DNA from: Paenibacillus pinisoli
GTDB taxonomy: Bacteria; Bacillota; Bacilli; Paenibacillales; Paenibacillaceae
Length of the DNA stretch: 64,000 nt
Assembly: GCF_003605435.1 (NCBI RefSeq)
Contig: NZ_QXQB01000001.1
Location: 992,001 to 1,056,000 of the forward strand
Reading direction: 5' to 3'
Shown: positions 23,425-32,635 of the stretch, one piece after another
Layout of the letters: each line of letters begins with the position of its first letter
How positions within the stretch are numbered: the first letter of the stretch is position 1
Made by a program: the position numbers and the translations under genes
The notes under the pieces: generated by a model
Seen by the model: only the letters and a program-made list of their open reading frames with translations
The model's database searches: none
Told to the model about the DNA's origin: nothing

Positions 23425-24072
23425 TCAATACTGCAATTCTGTTCCAAAGATCTCGTCAATCTGCTCCCGATCATAATCGAGAATCCAATCATTATATTGA
23501 TGGTACAGGAAAGCGAGATCTTCTTTGCGGGACGCGACAATATCGATTCCCCTGTGATCATACATATGGAACAGAATCCGCCTATCAGGATCAACGAAAT
23601 AAATCCGGTCGACCACCGTTTCTTTCTGTTCCGAAAAGCCGCCGATTGCTCCGAGAAGCGATGCACAATCAACATCCGATACGGTACAGTGAACGCCGTA
23701 CGTTATGGAATAGCCTATCAGCTCGCTTGTGTCTTCATCCAGTGACGGTTCCCTATAGATCTCTTCAAGCTCTTGCTTTAAGCGTGGGTTCAGAAATGTT
23801 GTCGCGAAGTCCACCATGCCTTCCACCTCCCATTCCATCGGCTCGATGGATTCATACGAACCCACGACGATGTACATCGTCTGCCCCGGTTGAAATACCG
23901 CTTGAAATAATGCAAGGGCTCGTTCCTTCACTACGGCAAAGTATGTCTGGTCATCGATTGCGGGACCCGATGGCCCTGCTTCAAAACGAATGCCAATCTT
24001 TGCGTTATAAAAGACCGGAGGTTCCAGCGATACTCCCGTCAATTGCTGTTCGATAAATGCTTTTATGGACAT
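23425..24072 (-). CDS. DUF3885 domain-containing protein
   Basis: A 215-residue cytoplasmic protein. The C-terminal block IYFVDPDRRILFHMYDHRG followed by LYHQYNDWILDYDREQID is the DUF3885 signature, a family common in Bacillus and Paenibacillus with no established biochemical role. It is encoded directly upstream of two DUF4359-like genes, with only about 11 nt to the next start, so the three are probably one transcript. ATG 24072 is supported by GAGGAGGAAG. Confidence 0.75.
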   Translation of the reverse strand: MSIKAFIEQQLTGVSLEPPVFYNAKIGIRFEAGPSGPAIDDQTYFAVVKERALALFQAVFQPGQTMYIVVGSYESIEPMEWEVEGMVDFATTFLNPRLKQELEEIYREPSLDEDTSELIGYSITYGVHCTVSDVDCASLLGAIGGFSEQKETVVDRIYFVDPDRRILFHMYDHRGIDIVASRKEDLAFLYHQYNDWILDYDREQIDEIFGTELQY

Positions 24073-24245
24073 GCTTTCTTCCTCCTCAGCCTATGCTTCC
24101 TATATATTGTAAACGAAGCAAGCTATCCCCTCCATACTTTTCTCCTAAAAACAATCTTGCTGCATGATATGGACGTCGACGTATGCAGCATTCATGAACA
24201 TTGACCCATTAGGGCATGATTTGGTCATGATCAAGCATTTTCCAG

Positions 24246-24291
24246 TTGCGAAACATGGTTTTATTTGTTAAGATAACTGACGAACGTTCGT
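24246..24291 (+). promoter_or_regulatory. Promoter and palindromic operator of the TetR/MFS genes
   Basis: TTGCGA (24246-24251), a 17-nt spacer and TAAGAT (24269-24274) form a promoter. A perfect 12-bp palindrome ACGAACGTTCGT (24280-24291) covers the start region, 22 nt before the regulator ATG. This is the classic arrangement for TetR autoregulation. Confidence 0.7.
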
Positions 24292-24313
24292 TAATTATTT
24301 GGGGGCGGTAAGC

Positions 24314-24895
24314 ATGAAAAGTGATGAAATTAAGGAGGCAGCACTTAAGTACTTCACCATACATGGTTATGAAGGGGCATCCTTATCCCAGATTGCCGAT
24401 GAAGTAGGCATGAAGAAGCAATCGATTTACGCCCATTTTAAAGGCAAAGACGATTTATTTATGCAAGTGTTGCGGGATGCCAAGGAGACCGAGCTGTCAT
24501 CCAAGCTTGATTATTTCAGCGAGATTGACGCTCAGCAGCCGGAGAAGGATCTGCACGGATTTCTGAAGCTGACCATCGATCTGTTCCAACAGAATGAGCA
24601 TTTGAAGTTTTGGCTTCGTATGACCTTTTTCCCGCCGGCTCATTTGGCGACAGATGTCGGCAAGGAAGTTATGGATATTGAGCTTACGGTACAAGCCATC
24701 CTGGAGGACAAGTTCAGGGAATGGCTAGAAGCCGATAAGATTGTCGGAATGAACGCCAAGTCTGTGACCTTAGCTTTTATAGGCGTCGTGGATACGATCT
24801 TGATCGAGCTTGTATACGGCAATGATGAGCAGCGGCTTAAGGATAAGCTGGAGGCATGCTGGTCTGTGTTCTGGAGGGGCATCTCACATCACTGA
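24314..24895 (+). CDS. TetR/AcrR family transcriptional regulator
   Basis: A 193-residue repressor. The N-terminal HTH (about residues 5-50) carries the typical ASLSQIADEVGMKKQSIYAHFKGKDDLF pattern. The C-terminal domain is variable and all-helical, so the ligand cannot be predicted. GGGGGCGG lies before ATG 24314. It is followed after 25 nt by an MFS efflux gene, the usual pairing in which the drug relieves repression. The palindrome just upstream is its probable binding site. Confidence 0.9.
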   Translation: MKSDEIKEAALKYFTIHGYEGASLSQIADEVGMKKQSIYAHFKGKDDLFMQVLRDAKETELSSKLDYFSEIDAQQPEKDLHGFLKLTIDLFQQNEHLKFWLRMTFFPPAHLATDVGKEVMDIELTVQAILEDKFREWLEADKIVGMNAKSVTLAFIGVVDTILIELVYGNDEQRLKDKLEACWSVFWRGISHH

Positions 24896-24920
24896 TTCTG
24901 ACACAATGAGGTAGAGAAAG

Positions 24921-26123
24921 ATGAAGAAGAGCATCAAACAACAAAAGGCAGTCTTAATCATACTGCTAAGTAATATTTTTATCGCATTTCTGGGTATTGG
25001 TCTCGTTATTCCCGTTATGCCATCGATCATGGCCGAGATGGATCTATCGGGCAAAACGATGGGTTACCTGGTAGCTGTATTCGCTGTAGCGCAGCTGCTC
25101 ATGTCGCCGATTGCCGGCCGCTGGGTCGACCAGGTCGGCCGAAAACGAATGATTGTGATCGGCTTATTCATATTCGCCGTTTCGGAATTGATTTTTGGTT
25201 TAGGCACTCATGTCTATTTGTTATATATCTCTCGGGTACTGGGCGGCATTAGCGCCGCATTCATTATGCCAGCCGTTACGGCATACATTGCGGACGTGAC
25301 GACCATCGAAGACCGTCCGCAAGCAATGGGCTACTTGTCCGCAGCGATAAGCACGGGATTCATCATTGGCCCGGGCATTGGCGGTTTCATCGCGGAATAC
25401 GGAATTCGTCTGCCGTTCTTCTTCGCAGCGGGCATTGCGTTCCTCGCTTGTATCATGTCGATGTTCATCCTGAGGGAGACGCTCACGAAGGAGCAGATTG
25501 CAGAGATGGCGACTCAGACAAACCAGTCCAGCTTCCTTGGCGATTTGAGAAAATCGTTGAAGCCGGTTTATTTTATCGCCTTTCTGATCGTATTCGTGCT
25601 CGCCTTCGGCTTGTCGGCCTATGAGACCATCTTCAGCTTGTTCTCGGATCACAAGTTCGGCTTCACGCCAAAGGATATCGCCGCCATCATTACGATCAGC
25701 GCGATCTTCGGCGTTGTCGTTCAGGTGTTCGCGTTCGGGAAGATGGTCGAGAAAATCGGCGAGAAGCGGCTCATTCAGCTCTGCCTCGTCGCAGGCGTAA
25801 TCCTGGCGGCAGTGTCCACGGTCGTATCCGGCTTCTGGATCGTGCTCGGAGTAACCTGCTTGATCTTCCTGGCCTTCGACCTGCTGCGTCCGGCATTAAC
25901 CTCTTATCTGTCCAAAGCTGCCGGCAAGCAGCAAGGATATGTGGCAGGCATGAACTCCACATACACCAGCCTCGGCAACATCGTCGGCCCTGCCTTAGGC
26001 GGATTGCTGTTCGACATCAACATCAACTATCCGTACCTCTTCTCCGCTGTCGTGATGTTCGTCGGCCTTGCCATTACGTTCGTGTGGAAGGAACGGCAGA
26101 TGTCTGAGGGGCTGGGGGAGTAA
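24921..26123 (+). CDS. MFS multidrug efflux transporter (DHA1, NorA/Bmr-like)
   Basis: A 400-residue, 12-helix major facilitator. Motif A is visible between helices 2 and 3 (GRWVDQVGRKR) and the antiporter motif C in helix 5 (GFIIGPGIGGF). Sequence and length match NorA/Bmr/Blt drug:H+ antiporters. It is the second gene of a TetR-controlled operon that ends at a strong terminator. Substrate range is unknown; tetracycline-like or lipophilic cations are typical for the group. Confidence 0.88.
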   Translation: MKKSIKQQKAVLIILLSNIFIAFLGIGLVIPVMPSIMAEMDLSGKTMGYLVAVFAVAQLLMSPIAGRWVDQVGRKRMIVIGLFIFAVSELIFGLGTHVYLLYISRVLGGISAAFIMPAVTAYIADVTTIEDRPQAMGYLSAAISTGFIIGPGIGGFIAEYGIRLPFFFAAGIAFLACIMSMFILRETLTKEQIAEMATQTNQSSFLGDLRKSLKPVYFIAFLIVFVLAFGLSAYETIFSLFSDHKFGFTPKDIAAIITISAIFGVVVQVFAFGKMVEKIGEKRLIQLCLVAGVILAAVSTVVSGFWIVLGVTCLIFLAFDLLRPALTSYLSKAAGKQQGYVAGMNSTYTSLGNIVGPALGGLLFDININYPYLFSAVVMFVGLAITFVWKERQMSEGLGE

Positions 26124-26154
26124 CTCTGCTGAGCCACACCTGATATAAAAACGA

Positions 26155-26196
26155 AGCCTTCCTTTGGATGCTTACAGCGCATTCGAAGGAAGGCTT
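26155..26196 (+). terminator. Terminator of the TetR/MFS operon
   Basis: AAGCCTTCCTTTGGATGC pairs with GCATTCGAAGGAAGGCTT (one mismatch), a stem of about 18 bp with a 6-nt loop and TTTT at the end. Confidence 0.8.
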
Positions 26197-26317
26197 TTGG
26201 TATATACGACTAGGCATCAAGCACCTTCCCAACAATTTGCTCTGTTACAATCTTAACTACTATCCCTCGATCTTGTTGCTCTGACAGCTAGCCGTTACGT
26301 TGGTTCATAGAAGCTGA

Positions 26318-27010
26318 CTCCTGCAGCGACACCTCACACCGTTACAGAACTGAATCCGACGGGTTTGCTCCTGCAACGACGCCACACAACGTTACAGCGC
26401 TGAATCCAGCGAGCTAGCTCCTGCAGCGATGCCACACACCGTTACAGCGCTCAATCCGGCGAATTAGCTCCTCCAACGACGCCACACAACGTTACATCGC
26501 TCAATCCGGCGAGCTAGCTCCTGCAACGACGCCTCACACCGCTGCATCGCTCAATCGGGCGAGTTTGCTCCTACAGCGACGCCACACAACGTTACTGCGC
26601 TCAATCTGACGAATTAGCTCCTGCAACGACGCCACACACCGCTGCATCGCTCAATCCGGCGAGTTTGCTCCTGCAACGACGCCACACATCGTTACAGCGC
26701 ACAACTCAGCGCGTTTGCTCTTGCAACGCCACCACACACCGTTGCATCGCTCAATCCGGTGAATTAGCTCCTCCAACGACGCCTCACACCGTTACAGCAC
26801 TGAATCCGACAGGTTTGCCTCTGCAACGCCACCTCACACCGTTACAGCGCACAACTCAGCGCGTTTGCTCTTGCAACGCCACCACACACCGTTGCATCGC
26901 TCAATCCGGCGAGCTAGCTCCTGCAACGACGCCTCACACCGTTACAGCGCTCAATCCGGCGAGCTAGCTCCTGCAACGACGCCTCACACCGTTACAGCAC
27001 TTATTCCAAT
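26318..27010. repeat. Array of fourteen 50-bp tandem repeats
   Basis: Units begin with CTCCTGCAACGACGCC and end with GCGAGCTAG, GCGAATTAG or GCGTTTG variants. Unit starts fall at 26318, 26368, 26418 and so on every 50 bp to 26968, without a single insertion or deletion; the last unit is partial. Units 8-9 and 11-12 are nearly the same 100-bp block, showing higher-order duplication. There are no unique spacers, so it is not CRISPR, and no gene is supported in it. The remaining sequence from 26197 to 27321 shows nothing else recognisable. Confidence 0.85.
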
Positions 27011-27321
27011 CGGCTGAATGACTTGTATTGGTTTTCAAATGTGAGCGCAAGCTCTAGATCAAGGGTTGCCAGCCTTCATGTGACGCCCCCCCTCGCAGTG
27101 GGAGATTCGCGAGGATCTAGCAATCACCAGCTCAAGTTTTATATCTATCTCTATGCCCTGCTCTCGCAATGTACGGGTAATTCTCTTGGTTCTATTTCAA
27201 ATATGGACCGCTCAAAACCGATTGTTTTGGATATAGCAAACCATCAATAATCTCAGCTAGGATAGATCCATAACGATAAATATCATATGTTTATTTCGCA
27301 CGAGAAAGGAAGCCACTCCCT

Positions 27322-27876
27322 ATGAGACCTATGATTCATGCACAAAGAAATTGCGAGGATTCGGAAAAGATTGATGTTTTCCTGACAAAAACGCGTACCG
27401 GCTTATTAGGCTTGGCAGACGGGCCGCAACCATACGTCGTACCATTGAATTACGTCTGGTGGAACAAACATATCTACTTTCATGGGCTGAGCAGCGGCAG
27501 AAAGATATCCGTGATTCAGCAAAATAACAATGCATGTTTTACCGTATTTGAAGAGTATGGAACCGTCACCGATCCCGTCCCAGCCAAAACAGATACGGCC
27601 TACATGAGCGTTATGCTATTCGGAATTGTGGAAAAAGTGGATCAGCTAGATGACTCCACGGCTGTTCTTCAGCAATTTTTGAACAAGTATGTACCTGGTT
27701 ATTATGACCGCCCGTTATCGAAGGCCCATGTGGATAAATACCGTTCCTCTCTTGATCAACAAGCGGTATCCGTATATCGCCTGCGGCCGCACGCCATAAC
27801 AGCGAAGGAAAATCCGATAGACGAGCAAAACATGTATTATTCGGGCAGATCGGTATCCGATTGCCCAGCTCATTAA
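27322..27876 (+). CDS. Pyridoxamine-5'-phosphate-oxidase-like flavin-binding protein (NimA type)
   Basis: A 184-residue split-barrel FMN-binding protein: GLLGLADGPQPYVVPLNYVWW followed by IYFHGLSSGRKISVIQQN is the pattern of the PNPOx-like/NimA group (barrel strands and the phosphate-binding GRK). AAAGGAAG lies upstream of the start; a second ATG three codons in is equally possible. Members reduce or oxidise varied substrates with FMN or F420. It is followed by a MocR-type regulator, a group often tied to vitamin B6, which hints at but does not prove a B6 role. Confidence 0.8.
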   Translation: MRPMIHAQRNCEDSEKIDVFLTKTRTGLLGLADGPQPYVVPLNYVWWNKHIYFHGLSSGRKISVIQQNNNACFTVFEEYGTVTDPVPAKTDTAYMSVMLFGIVEKVDQLDDSTAVLQQFLNKYVPGYYDRPLSKAHVDKYRSSLDQQAVSVYRLRPHAITAKENPIDEQNMYYSGRSVSDCPAH

Positions 27877-27954
27877 ATTGCAGGAGCGGCTCTCTATGTG
27901 ATAGTATTCGAACCATCTATCATTTACACGAGATCCATTGGAGGGGCCAGCCTA

Positions 27955-29385
27955 ATGCTAACCGTGAACCGCGATGACAACCGTCCTATCTGGCAGCAGT
28001 TGCTGGATCAAGCTATCCATAACATTACAACAGGAAAGTGGCCTCCAGGCGAGCTGCTGATCCCATCTCGCGAGCTTGCCCAACTGGTAGGGGTGTCCCG
28101 CTCGACAATCCAGGTCGTATATGAGGAGTTGTATAGCCGTGGATTTACGGTCACTTCACGCCGAGGCGGCACTAGAGTCAACGATTGGATCTACCGCCCT
28201 CATGCCTCCGAGTCTGTCGCTTCCGAGGGGCCGCTTCAGCCGGAACTGCCGGCCTTGCATGCAACCGCAAGCCACTTGCAGAGCTGGCTCCACGGCAAGG
28301 AGAATACATATGCCGATATCGACTTTAACCCTCACGAGCCATATTTGGACGAACAATTCCATAAGCAATGGCGGCAGTCATATATACAAGCCTCATCCAT
28401 ACCTGACTTGACCCAATGGTCTTATGGCAATGCCTATGGCTATGAGCCGCTGCGCGAGCAAATACAGAGCTATTTGTCTCTTGCGCGCGGCGTCCACGTA
28501 CATATTGATCAAATCATTTTAACTTCAGGGGCTCAGCATAGTCTTGATCTAATCGCCCAAGCGCTCTTGCAAGAAGGAGATACGGTTTCGGTTGAAGACC
28601 CCGGCTTTCCGGCAGCCTGGATGGCGATGAAGTATCGGCGCATAGAGGTTAATCCTGTTCCTGTGGATGCGCATGGGCTGCAAGTCGATCATATTGACCC
28701 GAGTTCCAAGCTTGTTTTTGTTACCCCGTCGCATCAATGTGCGACGGGTGTCATCATGTCGGAGCCGCGCAGGCAGCAATTGCTGCATCTGGCTTCACAA
28801 CGCCCTTTTTGGATTGTTGAGGATGATTATGACAGCGAATTCCGCTACCGGGGCGACCCGCTTCCAACCTTATACAGCCAGCTCCCGCAAAACACGCTGT
28901 ACATGATGAGTTTCTCCAAAATGGTTGCTCCCGGTGTTCGGCTGTCAGCGATCATCGGTCCTAAGGCGGCTATTCGCCAGATGGCCCAAGTCCAGCAGCT
29001 GGTGTATCGGCATCTTCCGATTATGGAGCAAGTTGCGCTTGCTCATTTCATCGAGCACGGGCACTTTATCCGCCACATGCGCAGAGTCCGCAATATCTAC
29101 CGGCGCCGGCATGAAGCGATGACGAAGGCTATCAGTGCAACCGATCTCGGTCAGCGCTTCACGCTAAGCGGAGTAGAAACGGGACTGCACATGCTGCTTG
29201 AAGCTGATGCGTCCTTCGACGAAGAAGCAGTCACAACTCAAGCGCTCAAGCATGGGGTTCGAGTATATCCGCTAAGCATGTATTGCCTCTCGTGCAAACG
29301 CAGGGGGTGGGTGCTCGGTTTTGCGAAAGTTGATGAAGCCGCTATTGAAGAAGGCATCTATCGACTATCGGAGATGCTCTCGTAA
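27955..29385 (+). CDS. MocR/PdxR-type transcriptional regulator (GntR HTH fused to aminotransferase fold)
   Basis: A 476-residue fusion. Residues about 10-75 form a GntR winged helix (IPSRELAQLVGVSRSTIQVVYEEL). A linker leads to a fold-type I aminotransferase domain with ASPxFxxAW-like AWMAMKY, the EDDYDSEFRY motif and the PLP-binding lysine in SFSKMVAPGVRL. ATG 27955 follows GGAGGGG; an in-frame ATG-like start 19 codons earlier is not supported. Such proteins sense PLP or amino compounds and control nearby genes, here probably the flavoprotein gene 78 nt upstream on the same strand. Confidence 0.88.
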   Translation: MLTVNRDDNRPIWQQLLDQAIHNITTGKWPPGELLIPSRELAQLVGVSRSTIQVVYEELYSRGFTVTSRRGGTRVNDWIYRPHASESVASEGPLQPELPALHATASHLQSWLHGKENTYADIDFNPHEPYLDEQFHKQWRQSYIQASSIPDLTQWSYGNAYGYEPLREQIQSYLSLARGVHVHIDQIILTSGAQHSLDLIAQALLQEGDTVSVEDPGFPAAWMAMKYRRIEVNPVPVDAHGLQVDHIDPSSKLVFVTPSHQCATGVIMSEPRRQQLLHLASQRPFWIVEDDYDSEFRYRGDPLPTLYSQLPQNTLYMMSFSKMVAPGVRLSAIIGPKAAIRQMAQVQQLVYRHLPIMEQVALAHFIEHGHFIRHMRRVRNIYRRRHEAMTKAISATDLGQRFTLSGVETGLHMLLEADASFDEEAVTTQALKHGVRVYPLSMYCLSCKRRGWVLGFAKVDEAAIEEGIYRLSEMLS

Positions 29386-29457
29386 GCGGAGCATACCCGG
29401 CTCAGATTTTTGGTCAGCCTCATAAGGCCTCCCTTCGCATCATAAGGCTTTATCCGA

Positions 29458-29487
29458 AATAGCCCATGCATCTATGCATGGGCTATT
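29458..29487. terminator. Bidirectional terminator
   Basis: AATAGCCCATGCA pairs perfectly with TGCATGGGCTATT around a four-base loop, between the convergent MocR and YggS-like genes. Confidence 0.8.
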
Positions 29488-29509
29488 AAGTCTCCTGCCT
29501 TTCCTCTAT

Positions 29510-30256
29510 TCATCCCCCCCGAACATCTTCATTCCAGTAGTAGCCGTCCGGCAAATAACGCTGCCCGAATACGTTCGTACCTACCCGAATAATCGTGGCA
29601 CCTTCTTCGATAGCCACTGTATAATCGCCGGACATCCCCATCGAGAGTATACCCATCTCTACCCGCGGAAGCTCCTTAGCCTTGATCTGCATTTGAAGCT
29701 GCTTTAACAACCGGAAGCAATCGCGGGTCTCGTCACGCCTTGCGCCTAGCTTTCCAATCGTCATTAAACCCTTGATGTTCAGCGAGTCAAATTGCGATAA
29801 TTGCTCGACCAGTTCCAGCGCCGCTTCCGGCAAAACGCCAAATTTGCTTTCCTCATATGACGTGTTGATTTGCACTAGAATATCCATGGTCTTATGCTCG
29901 TTCCGCAGCTGCTGATGCAAGGCTTGGCCTAATTTCAATCGGTCTACGGAATGGATGAGGGTCACATATTTGATCACATCTTTCACCTTATTCGTCTGCA
30001 AATGGCCGATAAAATGCCATTCCACCTGCCCGTATTGCTGCATGAGCGGAAATTTGCTTCGCAGCTCCTGGGCTTTATTTTCCCCGAATAAAGTTTCCCC
30101 CGCTTGCATGGCTTGTTCGAGTTTATCAACCGGAACGGTTTTGGTCGCCAGCAACAATTTCACTTCATCGGGCTTCCGCCCTGAAGCGAGGCACGCCAGT
30201 TCCATCTGGCGCCTGACCGATTGAAGATTTTGTTCGACTAGTATATCCATATCCAT
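29510..30256 (-). CDS. YggS family pyridoxal-phosphate homeostasis protein
   Basis: A 248-residue single-domain PLP-binding TIM barrel (YggS/YlmE/PLPBP). The PLP lysine is Lys39 in LLLATKTVP, and GENKAQE, WHFIGHLQTNK and SMGMSGDY are hallmark blocks. ATG 30256 follows GGAGG by five bases; an apparent TTG start overlaps this site. The family buffers PLP and affects amino-acid homeostasis. In most Bacillota it lies in the division cluster (ylmE), so this copy next to serA may be a second paralogue, which cannot be tested here. Confidence 0.88.
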   Translation of the reverse strand: MDMDILVEQNLQSVRRQMELACLASGRKPDEVKLLLATKTVPVDKLEQAMQAGETLFGENKAQELRSKFPLMQQYGQVEWHFIGHLQTNKVKDVIKYVTLIHSVDRLKLGQALHQQLRNEHKTMDILVQINTSYEESKFGVLPEAALELVEQLSQFDSLNIKGLMTIGKLGARRDETRDCFRLLKQLQMQIKAKELPRVEMGILSMGMSGDYTVAIEEGATIIRVGTNVFGQRYLPDGYYWNEDVRGG

Positions 30257-30271
30257 CACGCCCTCCAACAG

Positions 30272-31864
30272 CTAATCAAAGCTGATCTCCCGTACACGCT
30301 TGATTGCAGGTACCGCGCTCAGAGCATCTATCACTTGCCCGGGCACTCTCTTATCCACTTTCAGGATCATCACCGCCGAACCGCCAATCTCCGTACGGCC
30401 AACTTGCATCGTGGCAATATTCACGCCGCTTTCCCCCAGCAGCATTCCGACACGCCCAATGATCCCCGGTTGATCAAGCTGCGAGATCAAGAGGATATAT
30501 CCTTCCGCTTTGAGCTCTACGGGATAAGGTCCAATACGAATGAGCCGTTCGCCTACTCCAGCCAATACCGTCCCTGTGACCCATCTTTCTTCCATGGTCG
30601 TTTTTAAACGAATCGTGATCTCATCGGTCATGCCTTGTATCATAAAGGATGTGGATGTCTTAACTTGAATACCCCGTTCCTTCGCTCGATATAAGGCATT
30701 CACGACGTTGATCTGTTCCGGGCCGAGGTGATGCGATAATATGCCTTTGAGCGCATAAGGCACAAGTGGCGCGATATCGATATCAGCTAGCCCTCCCGAG
30801 CATTCGATCGACACCTCCCGCACAGCTCCATCCGTCATTTGAGCCAGCGATTTGCCCAGTTGTTCGCACAAGCCATAGTAAGGCTGCAGCTTATTGCGAA
30901 GCTCTGCCGGAATTGCAGGCATATTCACCGCATGCTGAAACGGCTCGTTGTGCAAACAATGGATAACCTGCTTCGACACAGCTACCGCTACGTTCTCCTG
31001 GGCTTCAATAGTAGATGCACCAAGGTGCGGGGTAACAATAATGTTCGGATGAGTAAAAAAGGGATGGCTGGGCTCCGGCGGTTCCTTCTCAAATACGTCA
31101 AAAGCAGCGCCGGCCACAATCCCTTCATCAAGCGCTTCGAGCAGGGCGGCTTCATCAATAATTCCCCCTCGGGCGCAGTTGATCACACGCATCCCCCGTT
31201 TCATCACGCTGAATTGCGGCTTCGCAATCATATGATGCGTGTCGCTAGTAAGCGGCGTATGTACCGTAATGAAGTCCGCTATTCGCATGATCTCATCGCT
31301 TGCCATAAGTCTGATCCCCAGTTCATCCGCCTTTTCCTCCGGCAGAAAAGGATCAAAACCAACGATGATCATACCGAACGCCGCTGCTCGCTTGGCAACC
31401 TCAACACCGATGCGCCCGAGTCCCAGCACGCCGAGAATCTTGCCTCGCAGTTCAACGCCCAGAAAGGACTTGCGGTCCCATGCCCCGGCAACGGTTGTCG
31501 AATAGGCTTGAGGGATATGCCGAGCCAGCGCCATCATCATGGCAAAGGTATGCTCGCATGTCGTGACCGTGTTGCCATTCGGTGCATTGAGCACTACAAC
31601 TCCCCGAGTCGTTGCGGCATCCAGGTCAATATTGTCAACGCCGACCCCGGCCCGGCCAATGACTTTCAATCGTGCCGCAGCTTCCAAGACGGCCGGAGTC
31701 ACTTTCGTATGAGAACGGACAAGCAGCCCGTCATAAGCGCCGATGATCGAGATTAGCTCTTCTTCGCTCAATCCCGTCTTCTTCGTCACTGCCATATCCG
31801 CTGCACAAGTCAGCTGCTGCAATCCATAATCGCTAATCGGGTCAGATACTAAAATCTTATACAT
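30272..31864 (-). CDS. serA: D-3-phosphoglycerate dehydrogenase
   Basis: A 530-residue long-type SerA that oxidises 3-phosphoglycerate as the first step of serine synthesis. The NAD motif is GVLGLGRIG (145-153), and the catalytic triad is Arg232 (NCARGG), Glu261 and His280 (TPHLGAST). The C-terminal part has the intervening ASB domain and an ACT domain (about 455-530, LDQPGIIGRVG), the site of serine feedback in this type. AGGAGG precedes ATG 31864. The YggS-like gene starts 15 nt after its stop, so both form an operon, linking serine synthesis with PLP handling. Confidence 0.93.
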   Translation of the reverse strand: MYKILVSDPISDYGLQQLTCAADMAVTKKTGLSEEELISIIGAYDGLLVRSHTKVTPAVLEAAARLKVIGRAGVGVDNIDLDAATTRGVVVLNAPNGNTVTTCEHTFAMMMALARHIPQAYSTTVAGAWDRKSFLGVELRGKILGVLGLGRIGVEVAKRAAAFGMIIVGFDPFLPEEKADELGIRLMASDEIMRIADFITVHTPLTSDTHHMIAKPQFSVMKRGMRVINCARGGIIDEAALLEALDEGIVAGAAFDVFEKEPPEPSHPFFTHPNIIVTPHLGASTIEAQENVAVAVSKQVIHCLHNEPFQHAVNMPAIPAELRNKLQPYYGLCEQLGKSLAQMTDGAVREVSIECSGGLADIDIAPLVPYALKGILSHHLGPEQINVVNALYRAKERGIQVKTSTSFMIQGMTDEITIRLKTTMEERWVTGTVLAGVGERLIRIGPYPVELKAEGYILLISQLDQPGIIGRVGMLLGESGVNIATMQVGRTEIGGSAVMILKVDKRVPGQVIDALSAVPAIKRVREISFD

Positions 31865-31999
31865 GGGACATCCTCCTTCTTTTTTCGAACACTTAACCGG
31901 TCCATTCATGTCAGAGCTCCCTGCTAGTGTATCAGGTGCTGGATTGGAAATGGATATCCAAAGCTATCGTTATCAAGCAATCCAAAAAGGGGTTGAAGC

Positions 32000-32032
32000 A
32001 AAAAAAGAAGACACTTATGCTCAAGTGTCTTC
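32000..32032 (-). terminator. Rho-independent terminator
   Basis: On the minus strand GAAGACACTT pairs with AAGTGTCTTC (6-nt loop) and is followed by seven T. It closes the membrane-protein gene upstream and shields serA. Confidence 0.8.
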
Positions 32033-32049
32033 TTCCTATGGGATTAACC

Positions 32050-32604
32050 TTAATCAAACTGGTCTACACCGAACATCATCCATGTTAGCAGCAGTTCATA
32101 ATAGTTCAGCAGCAAGTAGAGCACAGAGGCATATACAATCCCTGTAAGGAACAACGTTCGCCCTCTCCATGGCTTCAAAAAAATCAGACCCGCCATAATC
32201 TGGGCCATTAGAATAAATGAGCGTATCGATTCTTTCATCACCACAGATTTGCCAAGCAAGTCTATCCATTGTTTAACCAAACCGCCGTTTCCGTAGTCAA
32301 GGACCAATAGAAAGCCGAGAATTAGCGGGATATATAAGGCGATCATCATTCTCCAAGCTGCATTCAGCGTGGGAAGCTTTATTTTTCTTTTCGATAATAT
32401 CAATGCGCATACAAAAGTGAATAGTGCTTGCATGATGACAATACGCAAAAACGAATTGGCAAACCGTTCATTGGGCAGATTAGAATCTATGAAGTAATGA
32501 ACGCCTATCAGAATGAAATAACCAAACAACATAGACAAGAATAAAGAAAGCCATATCCTGACCAGCTTGCCGAAATATGATTGAGTGGATGCGGCATGCT
32601 TCAA
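32050..32604 (-). CDS. Integral membrane protein, unknown function (intact paralogue)
   Basis: A 184-residue protein with about five hydrophobic helices, beginning WLSLFLSMLFGYFILIGVHYFIDS. A conserved block GLIFLKPWRGRTLFLTGIVYASVLY is shared with the adjacent upstream copy (GLIFLKPWNNRASFITGTLYSSIMY). I do not recognise the family. Base composition is more AT-rich than the operon at the start of the window. It ends at a clear terminator. Confidence 0.65.
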   Translation of the reverse strand: MKHAASTQSYFGKLVRIWLSLFLSMLFGYFILIGVHYFIDSNLPNERFANSFLRIVIMQALFTFVCALILSKRKIKLPTLNAAWRMMIALYIPLILGFLLVLDYGNGGLVKQWIDLLGKSVVMKESIRSFILMAQIMAGLIFLKPWRGRTLFLTGIVYASVLYLLLNYYELLLTWMMFGVDQFD

Positions 32605-32635
32605 AATCGTTAAACCTCCTCAGGTTACAGCGCAT

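Noticed and set aside
26665..26967. Open frame of 100 codons inside the 50-bp repeat array
   Set aside because: Its protein is only a read-through of the repeats, with no ribosome site; a 50-bp unit also changes frame each time, so the protein cannot be a conserved repeat protein.
26318..27010. CRISPR array
   Set aside because: Units are contiguous and diverged; there are no short identical repeats with unique spacers and no cas genes.
31863..32147. Plus-strand open frame of 94 codons across the serA promoter
   Set aside because: It runs through a minus-strand terminator and the end of another gene and has no ribosome site.
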